Below are positions 8,243-15,041 of a DNA stretch of 25,945 nt, piece after piece (the first letter of the stretch is position 1; the number at the start of each line of letters is the position of its first letter). The stretch is taken from contig JADLBT010000367.1 of the NCBI GenBank assembly GCA_020847555.1, positions 1 to 25,945 on the forward strand, in the 5' to 3' direction. Under the pieces are notes generated by a model. That model was not told the DNA's origin and ran no database searches. It saw nothing but the letters and a program-made list of their open reading frames with translations. Origin of the DNA: Gemmataceae bacterium (GTDB taxonomy: Bacteria; Planctomycetota; Planctomycetia; Gemmatales; Gemmataceae). The translations under genes were made by a program, and so were the position numbers.

Positions 8243-8428
8243 GAACGAACGGCAACGCGGAGTTTTGTCGCAAGGCCCTTACCGAACCCGGAGGTGAGAA
8301 CCGGCGGGACGGGCTGACCCGGTGCCCTGGAAGTGGACTGAAGTTTGGCCGAGAGGGTTGTCGCGACTGGGCTCGCCAACAAAAGCCCGCAGCACCAGTG
8401 AGAAACGCTCGAACCCGGAGTTGAGTTC

Positions 8429-8881
8429 CTATTTTCGCCGTCCTGGCACCAGTTCAATGTCGATGGTATTCTCGCCTGACTTGACCTCGACTTCAGTCTG
8501 CCTGGGCACCAGACCCATGTAGGGAGGCGGCGGGGGGTCGGATTTGGTGTCCTTCCACTCCTCAGTTCGCCCCGGGGGATTGTAAACGATCATGTGACGC
8601 GCTGCCACCGCCCCCTCGCGTCCCTCGGTCGTCAGCTTGTAAGTTCCATCCTGCTGCACCGTGGCGACGGCCGGCCTCCCTGGTGCCTCTCCGCCTTTGC
8701 CCACGGGGGCGAAGGTGAGGTTGCCGCCCTTCACCGGACTCCCCTTGTACTTCACGGTGCCTTTCACCGGGGCCAGGGTCGTTCCGCCACAACCGACCAG
8801 GCCCACCGGGCAGGCGATACAGAGGATGATCGCGATCCAGAGTCCCCGCAGGCGCCTGGTTGGATAACCGTGCTTCATCAT
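8429..8881 (-). CDS. small lipoprotein of DUF1559 module, beta-sandwich type
   Basis: This protein has 150 residues from the ATG at 8881; the next codon is also ATG. A GAGG site lies about 8 nt upstream. The longer open frame would translate the hairpin at 8944-8999 and is rejected. After a basic N-terminus (TRRLRGLW) comes a hydrophobic stretch ending in a perfect lipobox, LVGC, with Cys31. The mature part opens with VKGTVKYKGSPVKGGNLTF, the motif shared with the lipoprotein at 6236-6631. It contains GTYKLTTEGREGAVAARHMI, matching the strand where related proteins have DGxYxLxT. It is probably anchored to the membrane on the periplasmic side. It lies downstream of the DUF1559 gene at 9120, and the two are separated by two hairpins. 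Confidence 0.87.
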   Translation of the reverse strand: MMKHGYPTRRLRGLWIAIILCIACPVGLVGCGGTTLAPVKGTVKYKGSPVKGGNLTFAPVGKGGEAPGRPAVATVQQDGTYKLTTEGREGAVAARHMIVYNPPGRTEEWKDTKSDPPPPPYMGLVPRQTEVEVKSGENTIDIELVPGRRK

Positions 8882-8943
8882 CTTCAGCCTCAAAGAAGGC
8901 AGCCCAAAGACCGCTGGTACTTCAGCAAGACCAGCAAAAAACG

Positions 8944-8999
8944 GCGGGTGGCTTTTCTCGGCTGCCAGGTTACAGCAACACCGAGGAAAAGCCACCCGC
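8944..8999. repeat. inverted repeat upstream of lipoprotein gene
   Basis: GCGGGTGGCTTTTCTCGG (8944-8961) pairs with its complement at 8981-8999, with one bulged base and a 19-nt loop. It would form in the 5' part of the lipoprotein transcript or in the spacer of the DUF1559-lipoprotein message. I found no other copy in the window. Confidence 0.75.
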
Positions 9000-9054
9000 T
9001 TCCCTTCCGAACGTTCTGAATCGCTGCGATGCGTGCAGCGAAAAGACCTCGGTC

Positions 9055-9116
9055 CCGAATCGCCCTGGCCATTCTGCTTGCCGCCAGCGGCAAGCAGAAT
9101 GGCCAGGGCGATTCGG
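9055..9116. repeat. near-continuous 30-bp palindrome after DUF1559 gene
   Basis: The arms at 9055-9084 and 9087-9116 are perfectly complementary with only two bases between them, so the DNA could also extrude as a cruciform. It begins 3 nt past the minus-strand DUF1559 stop at 9120. On the minus strand a TTTT lies about 14 nt beyond the stem, too far for a standard terminator. Its position matches that of the hairpin at 6774-6819 in the sister module. Confidence 0.9.
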
Positions 9117-9119
9117 TAT

Positions 9120-10205
9120 TTAGATGTCGTTGGAGACGGCTTCGCCGCCGTTGCGCGTCCCCAGGGCTCTGTAGGTCACGCCGTTGATGGTGTCGGTGAT
9201 GAAGCGAACCGCTCCGTCGCCCATGAGGAAGTTGGCCCCACCGTTGTGCTGGCTACCAAAACACCGTTCGGCGAATATGTTGGGGCTAGTCCCCCCCAGT
9301 CCCTTCGGGTTGAGGGGGTAGGCGATGTCCATGACGCGGAAGTAGTTGTGCTGATAGCCCTGCCCCTGGAACGACGGGTGGCCGCCGGCCCAGATGGGGA
9401 AATTGGTCGTGGCGGCGGTGTACCTCGAAGTAGTATTGGTCGGGTCGGAAAAGGTGACTTCGCCGACGACCACGGTGTTGCTCGAGCCATCGATAATCTG
9501 GGGCAGGCTAACGGCCCAGGTGTTGTAGTTGTTGTTGGACTGGACGAGGCAACCGTTCATGGTGCTCCCGTTGGGGGCGCTCCAGCTGGCCCAGGTTCCC
9601 GCGCTGGTGTCGCTGCCCATGCACGCCAGGTAATTCGATTTCCCATAGCCACCGTTCGCCTGACTGGGCCAGGGATCGCTGGGGCACATGAATACCGGGA
9701 GAATCGTTGTTGCCGCGCCGCCGCCAGCCGTGGTGTTGACGATACAACCACCGATGGGGCCTGCGGGGGGAATGACGCTTCCCACAGCCTGGGTCGTGTT
9801 CAGGCTGTCCGCGTTAAAGCCGGACGCCTGGCCCGGGCAGCCATTGTTTGGGCCACCGCCAGGAATAAAGATGGCGAAATTGCTCCATATGCCTACCCTA
9901 AGCGCATTATAGATCGCCTGTTGCTCGATGTAGGGCAGGATGGCAGTCCCCCAACCCCAGTTACGGTTGTCGTCGTTGAACTGACCCACGGGCAGCTTCT
10001 TGTAAGTGCCGTGATAGTTGTGCAGGCCCAGGCCCAGTTGCTTGAGGTTGTTCTGACACTGGGCGCGGTTGGCTGCCTCGCGCACCTTCTGCACCGCGGG
10101 CAGCAGCAGGCCGATCAGGATGGCGATGATGGCGATCACGACGAGCAACTCGATCAGGGTGAACCCAGCGGGCTTCCTGCGCTGTTGCGAGGAGAGAGTA
10201 GGCAT
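9120..10205 (-). CDS. DUF1559 protein with prepilin-type N-terminus
   Basis: This protein has 361 residues from the ATG at 10205 ([21 protein letters not shown]), with GGAG about 8 nt upstream; the TTG start six codons earlier is less likely. The prepilin site is G/FTLIE with Glu at +5, followed by one hydrophobic helix and [16 protein letters not shown]. The middle is rich in Gly, Asn, Thr and aromatic residues, as usual for exported DUF1559 proteins. The C-terminal signature is [16 protein letters not shown], followed by [13 protein letters not shown]. It is the first gene of the second DUF1559-lipoprotein module. Apart from the N-terminal cassette and the C-terminal signature it differs clearly from the DUF1559 protein at 6824-7870. 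Confidence 0.93.
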   Translation of the reverse strand: MPTLSSQQRRKPAGFTLIELLVVIAIIAILIGLLLPAVQKVREAANRAQCQNNLKQLGLGLHNYHGTYKKLPVGQFNDDNRNWGWGTAILPYIEQQAIYNALRVGIWSNFAIFIPGGGPNNGCPGQASGFNADSLNTTQAVGSVIPPAGPIGGCIVNTTAGGGAATTILPVFMCPSDPWPSQANGGYGKSNYLACMGSDTSAGTWASWSAPNGSTMNGCLVQSNNNYNTWAVSLPQIIDGSSNTVVVGEVTFSDPTNTTSRYTAATTNFPIWAGGHPSFQGQGYQHNYFRVMDIAYPLNPKGLGGTSPNIFAERCFGSQHNGGANFLMGDGAVRFITDTINGVTYRALGTRNGGEAVSNDI

Positions 10206-10329
10206 GACACGACTCCGAAACAAAGAAACGGAACATGACTCAACAGAACAAATGTTAAGATTCCGGTCGCTTTCCGTCGGGGTTGTTGGATGGGAGGCGT
10301 GAAAAAACGTACACCATCCACATGTGTTG

Positions 10330-10351
10330 TTGACAGCACGTTTGCTGTCAA
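10330..10351. promoter_or_regulatory. operator-like palindrome TTGACAGCA-N4-TGCTGTCAA
   Basis: Two perfect 9-bp half sites are separated by CGTT. Each half also contains a TTGACA hexamer, one per strand, so it could hold -35 elements facing both ways. I see no good -10 at the right distance on either strand. It lies about 125 bp upstream of the DUF1559 start at 10205. Confidence 0.5.
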
Positions 10352-10461
10352 TTCAGTCGGAGGGAGGTTGCGCGCCTGGTGGGGAACACACACCTGTTAA
10401 TCTGGTGCAAGCAAACCAGCCCGCGCAACGCTGTTTCGGGCAGGACTGTCTTCTTGATGAG

Positions 10462-10489
10462 TTTACAGAGGAAACGATGATAATACAAT
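10462..10489 (+). promoter_or_regulatory. candidate promoter of methyltransferase gene
   Basis: TTTACA (10462-10467) and TACAAT (10484-10489) are 16 nt apart, each five of six to consensus, in an AT-rich patch. The 5' leader to the GTG at 10686 would be about 190 nt and would include the R3 hairpin. Confidence 0.55.
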
Positions 10490-10532
10490 GAAATTCTGTG
10501 GAGAAATAAATTATTCGCTCGTCCCCGATTTA

Positions 10533-10562
10533 ACCAGCCCGGCGCTGGCGCTCCGGGCTGGT
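10533..10562. repeat. R3-family hairpin (ACCAGCCCGG arms)
   Basis: ACCAGCCCGG (10533-10542) and CCGGGCTGGT (10553-10562) flank CGCTGGCGCT. In reverse complement the core is the same as the repeat at 16921-16955. An open frame runs across it, but as untranslated leader. Confidence 0.75.
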
Positions 10563-10685
10563 AACCGGAACCTATCTCGATCTCGGTTCTGCCGCGCAGC
10601 GGGGTTACTGGGTAGCTATGATGGCAGGGGCCGCTCCGCGCGGCATGAGAACCGATCCACGACATCCGCCACGAGGGATCTCGCC

Positions 10686-11441
10686 GTGAGAATCACTGCC
10701 GTCGTCGGCGTCCTTTTCGCCGCGTTGGCCGGGTTGGGGCACGCCCAGCCGGCCGGAAAGCCCGCCCCGCCGCGCTATGAGCACCGCCGGGACCACGACC
10801 CCGACGGCATCGGCAAGTTCTACATGGGCCGGGAGATCGCCCACGTCATGGGCCACCAGGCAGCCGGCTGGCTCGAGCGCCCCGAGCGCGAGAAGGAGGA
10901 GCACGCCTCGAAGATGCTCACCCTCCTCAAGCTCAAGCCCGGCGACGTGGTCGCCGACGTCGGCGCCGGCAGCGGTTACCACACCTTCCGCATGGCCAAG
11001 GTGGTCGGCAAGAAGGGCAAGATTTATGCAGTGGACATCCAGCCCCAGATGCTCGCCATCATCCGCCAGCGCGTCAAGCTCACCGGCCTGACGAACGTGG
11101 TCCCGGTCCACGGCACCCTGACCGACCCGAAGTTGCCGCCGGGGTCGGTCGATCTGATCCTTCTGGTGGACGTGTACCACGAGTTCTCCCACCCGCACGA
11201 GATGACGCAGGCGATGGTGAAGGCGCTCAGGCCGGGCGGACGGATGGTGTTCGTCGAGTTCCGGCTGGAAGACGACAAGGTGCCGATCAAGCGCGTTCAC
11301 AAGATGAGCGAGCGCCAGGTGCTCAAGGAAATGGAGCCGCACCCGCTTCGGCATGCGCGCACCCTCGGCACCCTCCCCTGGCAGCACGTCATCGTGTTCG
11401 AGAAGGTGAAGGGCAAGGAACAAGGTGACTGCCTCCCCTAA
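10686..11441 (+). CDS. exported class I SAM-dependent methyltransferase
   Basis: This protein has 251 residues from the GTG at 10686, with GAGGGA about 8 nt upstream. The longer frame would translate the R3 repeat. Residues 1-20 look like a Sec signal peptide (VRITAVVGVLFAALAGLGHA/QP), so the enzyme is probably periplasmic. Motif I of Rossmann-fold methyltransferases is ADVGAGSGY at about 90-98. YAVDIQPQML holds the acidic residue that binds the SAM ribose, and DLILLVDVYHEF and LRPGGRMVFVEF are post-motif strands. The substrate is unknown. Secreted methyltransferases of this type recur in planctomycetes (recalled). The final residues (KEQGDCLP) run directly into the R1 palindrome, whose TAAAG provides the stop codon. 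Confidence 0.88.
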   Translation: MRITAVVGVLFAALAGLGHAQPAGKPAPPRYEHRRDHDPDGIGKFYMGREIAHVMGHQAAGWLERPEREKEEHASKMLTLLKLKPGDVVADVGAGSGYHTFRMAKVVGKKGKIYAVDIQPQMLAIIRQRVKLTGLTNVVPVHGTLTDPKLPPGSVDLILLVDVYHEFSHPHEMTQAMVKALRPGGRMVFVEFRLEDDKVPIKRVHKMSERQVLKEMEPHPLRHARTLGTLPWQHVIVFEKVKGKEQGDCLP

Positions 11442-11469
11442 AGCCCACGGGCGTCGGCCCGTGGGCTTT
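11440..11469. repeat. R1-family hairpin overlapping the methyltransferase stop
   Basis: AAAGCCCACGGG (11440-11451) pairs perfectly with CCCGTGGGCTTT (11458-11469) around a 6-nt loop. The TAA stop (11439-11441) overlaps the first arm. The right arm ends in TTT on the plus strand, so weak termination is possible. Confidence 0.85.
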
Positions 11470-11550
11470 GAGAGAGAGATGGGACTGCGCGGGCGTCCTG
11501 TTATGCTGAAGATGGGCACCGGAAAAGGTCCGGCCCGCGCGCCGGTCCGG

Positions 11551-11579
11551 TTGCGTACGACTGGCCCGTCGATTATAAT
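11551..11579 (+). promoter_or_regulatory. candidate promoter of the ffh gene cluster
   Basis: A perfect TATAAT (11574-11579) lies 17 nt after TTGCGT (11551-11556), a weak -35. The leader to the ATG at 11698 would be about 110 nt. It lies between the R1 hairpin and ffh, where an operon promoter is expected. Confidence 0.58.
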
Positions 11580-11697
11580 CCATAATTCACTGTCCTTCTT
11601 TGACTTGGACGTGGGCGAGCGCCGGCGGCGGGTTGAGCAGGCCCGACCAGGGTAACGATACCGAGGCATCCCGGTCCCGAACCGAGGGGTGGCAAAC

Positions 11698-13188
11698 ATG
11701 TTCGAGGGGATCTCCCGAGGGCTGTCCGACGCCTTCAAGAAACTGCGCGGCCGGGGACGTATCACCGAGACCAACGTCCAGGACGGTCTGCGCGAGGTCC
11801 GCAAGGCCCTCCTCGACGCCGACGTCAACTACACCGTCGTCAACGACTTCATCAAGCGCGTCACCGAGAAGTCGCTCGGCCAGCAGGTGCTGCGCAGCCT
11901 CGACCCCAGCGAGCAGATCGTTGGCACCATCTACCAGGAACTCGTCCAGCTGATGGGGCCGGTCGATCATCGGTTCCACTTCGCCAAGGACCGGCCGACG
12001 GTGATCATGCTCTGCGGCCTGCAAGGGAGCGGCAAGACGACGACGGCCGGCAAGCTCGCTCTCACCCTGCGTGACCGCCACAACCGCAAGCCGATGCTCG
12101 TGGCGGTGGACCTGCAGCGCCCCGCCGCCGTCCAGCAGCTCAAAGTGATCGGCGAACAGCTGAACGTGCCGGTCTACGCCGAGGGTGAGCACGGCCCCGA
12201 CGGCACCTATCGCGGCCCGTCGGCGGTCGATATCTGCCGCAACGCCGTCGCCCAGGCCAAACGGACCCTCCTCGATACGGTCATCCTCGACACGGCGGGC
12301 CGGTTGCACGTCGCCGAGATGCCAATGGAGGAACTGAAGCAGATCGACCGCGTCGTCAAGCCGGACGAGGTCTTCTTCGTTTGCGACGCGATGACCGGGC
12401 AGGATGCGGTCAACAGCTCCAAGGCGTTCAACGACGCGCTGGATCTCAACGGCGTCATCCTGACGAAACTCGACGGCGACGCGCGCGGCGGGGCCGCCCT
12501 GTCGATCAAGGAAGTGACGCAGGTGCCGATCAAGTTCGTCGGCGTCGGCGAGAAGCTGGACAAGCTGGAGGAGTTCCGGCCGGAGGGCATGGCTCAGCGC
12601 ATCCTCGGCCAGGGCGACATCATGGGTCTGGTCCAGAAGGTCGCCGAGGTCCAGCAGCAGCTGTCGCAGGAGGAGATCGAGAAGCAGCAGAAGAAGCTCG
12701 CCAAGGGCAACTTCACCCTCGACGATTTTCGCCAGCAGTTCGTGCAGATGCAGAAGATGGGCGGGATGAAGCAGCTGGCGCAGATGATGCCCGGCATGAG
12801 CGAGATGATCCCCGACGGCGAGGATCCCGAGCAGGCGCTCAAGCGCATCCAGGGGATGATCGACTCGATGACGAAGGCGGAGCGGCACGACCCGGACGTC
12901 ATCGACATGAGCCGGCGGCGCCGCATCGCCGCGGGCAGCGGGGTCGAGCCGCACGAGATCAAGCAGTTTATCCATCAGTTCGACCAGATCCGAACGCTGA
13001 TGCGCCAGATGGCCGAGATGAGCATGTGGCAGCGCATCAAGATGATCACCGGCATGGGCAAGGCGGGCATGTTCCAGCCCGGGGCGATGATGCCGAAGAC
13101 GAAGATCGGCACCGGCCACCGCAAGACCGCCAAGGAACGTGCCGAGGAGCGGAAGAAGAAAAAGAAACAGGACAAGAAACGGAAGTAG
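11698..13188 (+). CDS. ffh: signal recognition particle GTPase Ffh
   Basis: This protein has 496 residues from the ATG at 11698, with GAGGGG 8 nt upstream; the GTG at 11689 overlaps the Shine-Dalgarno site. Ffh binds the SRP RNA and signal sequences on nascent chains and delivers ribosomes to FtsY at the membrane. The N domain (1-95, including GRGRITETNVQDGLREVR) is followed by the G domain: P-loop GLQGSGKT at 107-114, DLQRPAA at about 138-144, DTAGRLH at 198-204 and TKLDGDARGGA at 256-266. The Met-rich M domain (about 320-445) has Met-rich repeats near GGMKQLAQMMPGM and the RNA-binding RRRRIAAGSG helix. The Lys-rich tail is long (KKKKKQDKKRK). It heads the classical ffh-rpsP-trmD-rplS order. 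Confidence 0.97.
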   Translation: MFEGISRGLSDAFKKLRGRGRITETNVQDGLREVRKALLDADVNYTVVNDFIKRVTEKSLGQQVLRSLDPSEQIVGTIYQELVQLMGPVDHRFHFAKDRPTVIMLCGLQGSGKTTTAGKLALTLRDRHNRKPMLVAVDLQRPAAVQQLKVIGEQLNVPVYAEGEHGPDGTYRGPSAVDICRNAVAQAKRTLLDTVILDTAGRLHVAEMPMEELKQIDRVVKPDEVFFVCDAMTGQDAVNSSKAFNDALDLNGVILTKLDGDARGGAALSIKEVTQVPIKFVGVGEKLDKLEEFRPEGMAQRILGQGDIMGLVQKVAEVQQQLSQEEIEKQQKKLAKGNFTLDDFRQQFVQMQKMGGMKQLAQMMPGMSEMIPDGEDPEQALKRIQGMIDSMTKAERHDPDVIDMSRRRRIAAGSGVEPHEIKQFIHQFDQIRTLMRQMAEMSMWQRIKMITGMGKAGMFQPGAMMPKTKIGTGHRKTAKERAEERKKKKKQDKKRK

Positions 13189-13204
13189 GCCAGGTTTGTC
13201 TTCG

Positions 13205-13229
13205 CCCCTCTCCCCTCGTGGGAGAGGGG
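13205..13229. repeat. R4-family hairpin (CCCCTCTCCC)
   Basis: CCCCTCTCCC (13205-13214) pairs with GGGAGAGGGG (13220-13229) around a 5-nt loop, shortly after the ffh stop. It has no T-run. A longer version with a doubled left arm lies at 15470-15508. Confidence 0.75.
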
Positions 13230-13252
13230 ACGCAAGAGCGCCGGGTTCCCTC

Positions 13253-13280
13253 TTGACCCCGGCTGCCGCTTCTCTATTCT
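13253..13280 (+). promoter_or_regulatory. candidate promoter of rpsP
   Basis: TTGACC (13253-13258) and TATTCT (13275-13280) are separated by 16 nt, about 55 bp before the rpsP start. Together with the hairpin behind ffh it suggests that rpsP-trmD-rplS can be transcribed separately from ffh. Confidence 0.5.
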
Positions 13281-13335
13281 GTTCTATTTCCCGGGAAACG
13301 GACACCAGAACCTGATGGTTGAAGGGTAAGACGCC

Positions 13336-13647
13336 GTGGCAGTTCGCATTCGCATGAAGTTGCTGGGCCGGAAGCACCGCCCGTACTACCGCATCGTGGC
13401 CATCGACGCGCGCCAGCCGCGTGACGGTCGGGTGCTGGAGGAACTGGGCTCCTACGATCCGATGGTCAGGAACACCGACGATCGCGTCCAGCTGCGGCCC
13501 GACCGCATCAAGTACTGGATGAGCGTCGGCGCCCTGCCGAGCGAGAAAGTCGGCGTGCTGCTCCGAAAGTACATGAAGAAGTTTGAGGAACTGGCCGCCG
13601 CGCCGCCGCCCGCGCCCGCTGCCGAAGGCGCCGCGCCGACCAGCTAG
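13336..13647 (+). CDS. rpsP: 30S ribosomal protein S16
   Basis: This is a 103-residue protein with a GTG start and AAGGGT about 9 nt upstream. The N-terminal half is a clear S16 match: VRIRMKLLGRKHRPYYRIVA, then DARQPRDGRVLEELGSYDP and the DRIKYWMSVGALPSEKV strand-helix unit. S16 binds 16S rRNA and helps assemble the small subunit. The last 20 residues are an Ala/Pro-rich tail (AAAPPPAPAAEG) longer than the bacterial core protein and probably disordered. It follows ffh and precedes trmD; rimM, which often lies between rpsP and trmD, is absent. Confidence 0.97.
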   Translation: MAVRIRMKLLGRKHRPYYRIVAIDARQPRDGRVLEELGSYDPMVRNTDDRVQLRPDRIKYWMSVGALPSEKVGVLLRKYMKKFEELAAAPPPAPAAEGAAPTS

Positions 13648-13650
13648 GTC

Positions 13651-13785
13651 ACTGGCCACAGATGAACACGGATCAAGACAGGAAGACGCGAAGGGGCAAG
13701 AGAGGTTTTGCCCAGGCTCGCGCTGGCTCTTGCTTGCTGGTTGGTAATTCGGTTTCTGTCTTTATCCGCGTTCAGCTGTGGCCAG
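13651..13785. repeat. R5-family inverted repeat between rpsP and trmD
   Basis: ACTGGCCACAGATGAACACG, then GATCAAGACAGGA (13651-13683), is matched by a reverse complement at 13752-13785 with few mismatches. The loop is about 65 bp and includes a short GAGCCAGCGCGAGCCTGG-like patch. It shares its arm words with 2404-2569. It occupies the position where rimM is found in many bacteria, but contains no coding remnant that I can see. Confidence 0.8.
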
Positions 13786-13796
13786 TTGCGTAGCGT

Positions 13797-14597
13797 ATGC
13801 GTTTTGACGTCCTGACGCTGTTCCCGGACATCTTCCAGGGCTACCTGACCCAGAGTATCCTCAAGCTTGCCCTGGACGCCGGCCTGGTGGAGGTCCACCT
13901 CTGGAACCTCCGGGACTGGGCGAAGGACAGGCACCACAAGGTAGACGACCGTCCGTTCGGCGGCGGCCCCGGCATGGTGCTCATGCCCGAGCCGGTCTTC
14001 GCGGCGGTCGAGGACGTGCAAAGCAAGGCGACCGAACCCGGGCAACTCATCCTGCTCACCCCGGCCGGTGAGCGCCTGACGCAGACGGTGGTCGCGGAAC
14101 TGGCCGGCCACAAGCGTCTGCTCCTGCTGTGCGGGCGCTACGAGGGGTTCGACGAGCGGGTGCGGCTGGGGCTGAAACCGCGTGAGATCTCAGTCGGCGA
14201 CTTCGTCTGCAACGGCGGCGAGGTGCCGGCAATGGTGGTGATTGACACCGTTGTCCGCTTCGTGCCCGGCGTGCTCGGCGACGCGGAGAGCCTGTCCGAG
14301 GAATCGCACAGCACGCCCGGCCTGGTGGAGTATCCGCAATACACGCGCCCGCGGTCCTTCCGCGGGATGGCCGTGCCCGAGATCCTGCTGAGCGGGAATC
14401 ATCAGGCGGTCGCGAAATGGCGCAGCGAACAATCCGAGGCCCGGAGCCAGCGCAGAGCCCGACCCGTGCCCGCGGGGACGGCCGACCCGGGTCCGATCCA
14501 GGGACATTCAGAGCCAGTAACGGGAGGCAGTCATGAAGAACCAATTCATCGAACTGGTGGAACAGACGAACCTGAAACCGGAGCCGCCCCGCTTTGA
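13797..14597 (+). CDS. trmD: tRNA (guanine-37-N1)-methyltransferase TrmD
   Basis: This protein has 266 residues from the ATG at 13797. TrmD uses SAM to methylate G37 of tRNAs and so prevents frameshifting. The trefoil-knot SPOUT features are all present: FDVLTLFPDIF (start), HHKVDDRPFGGGPGM, LLCGRYEGFDERV, EISVGDFVCNGGEVPAMVVID and the VEYPQYTRP and GNHQAVAKWR segments. The body ends near residue 212. The last 50 or so residues (from SEARSQRRARPVP) are low-complexity and unlike the family. They overlap rplS by 65 bp in another frame. In the +2 frame the same stretch reads EPDPCPRGR and stops at 14518-14520, just before the rplS Shine-Dalgarno site. The tail may therefore be a real extension, a late frameshift, or a sequence error. 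Confidence 0.95.
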   Translation: MRFDVLTLFPDIFQGYLTQSILKLALDAGLVEVHLWNLRDWAKDRHHKVDDRPFGGGPGMVLMPEPVFAAVEDVQSKATEPGQLILLTPAGERLTQTVVAELAGHKRLLLLCGRYEGFDERVRLGLKPREISVGDFVCNGGEVPAMVVIDTVVRFVPGVLGDAESLSEESHSTPGLVEYPQYTRPRSFRGMAVPEILLSGNHQAVAKWRSEQSEARSQRRARPVPAGTADPGPIQGHSEPVTGGSHEEPIHRTGGTDEPETGAAPL

Positions 14598-14937
14598 GAT
14601 CGGCGATCAGGTGGAAGTACACCAGCGCATCCTCGAGGGCGAGAAGGAGCGCGTGCAGATCTTCAACGGCGTGGTGATCGCGAAGCGCGGCGAGGGCATG
14701 CGCGAGATGTTCACGGTGCGTCGCATCGTTCAGGGCGAGGGCGTCGAGCGTACCTTCCCGATCCATTCGCCGCGCATCTTCAAGGTCGAGGTAAAGCGCA
14801 CCGGCGCCGTACGGCGCGCGAAGCTGTACTACCTGCGCGACCGGGTCGGCACGGCGACCCGCCTGCGCGAGCGCAAGCCCAAGGGCGCCGAGGCCGCCGC
14901 CCGCGCCGCGAAGAAGGCCAAGGCGGAGGCCAAGTAA
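14533..14937 (+). CDS. rplS: 50S ribosomal protein L19
   Basis: This is a 134-residue protein with GGGAGG 6 nt before the ATG. L19 lies at the interface of the two subunits. The typical core is present: RFEIGDQVEVHQRILEGEKE, RVQIFNGVVIAKRGEG, FTVRRIVQGEGVERTFPIHS, RIFKVEVKRTGAVRRAKLYY and LRDRVGTATRL. The C-terminus adds an Ala/Lys-rich tail of about 20 residues. It overlaps the end of trmD by 65 bp, so the two are almost certainly co-transcribed and possibly translationally coupled. Confidence 0.97.
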   Translation: MKNQFIELVEQTNLKPEPPRFEIGDQVEVHQRILEGEKERVQIFNGVVIAKRGEGMREMFTVRRIVQGEGVERTFPIHSPRIFKVEVKRTGAVRRAKLYYLRDRVGTATRLRERKPKGAEAAARAAKKAKAEAK

Positions 14938-14962
14938 CCGCAGGCCAGGTCATCCGCAGCCG

Positions 14963-15023
14963 TCCGAGCCCGAAGCGCCAGCGAGGGACACAACAAGCCC
15001 CTCGCTGGCGCGTCGGGCTCGGA
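14963..15023. repeat. R2-family hairpin between rplS and yraN
   Basis: The arms at 14963-14987 and 14999-15023 pair over 25 positions with one mismatch. The words GAGCCCGAAGCG and CAGCGAGGG are shared with 8176-8242 and 23844-23903. It lies between the rplS stop and the next start, 18 bp before the ATG at 15042, so it could affect that gene's translation. Confidence 0.88.
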
Positions 15024-15041
15024 TCTTACCCCCGTGCTCTC

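Larger units (their letters stand above)
7871..8428. other. intergenic region between the two DUF1559 modules
   Basis: These 558 bp separate the start of one module from the end of the other. They contain a candidate minus-strand promoter (8063-8091) in an AT-rich patch and the R2 hairpin at 8176-8242. I see no convincing coding frame. Confidence 0.6.
10206..10685. other. divergent intergenic region
   Basis: These 480 bp separate the minus-strand DUF1559 gene from the plus-strand methyltransferase gene. They hold a perfect operator-like palindrome (10330-10351), a candidate plus-strand promoter (10462-10489) and an R3 repeat (10533-10562). I see no small gene. Confidence 0.6.

Noticed and set aside
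10488..10685. N-terminal extension of the methyltransferase
   Set aside because: It would translate an R3 palindrome and a promoter leader, and it would bury the signal peptide that begins at the GTG at 10686.
11587..13659. 690-codon antisense frame opposite ffh and rpsP
   Set aside because: It covers two certain housekeeping genes and has no recognisable domain.
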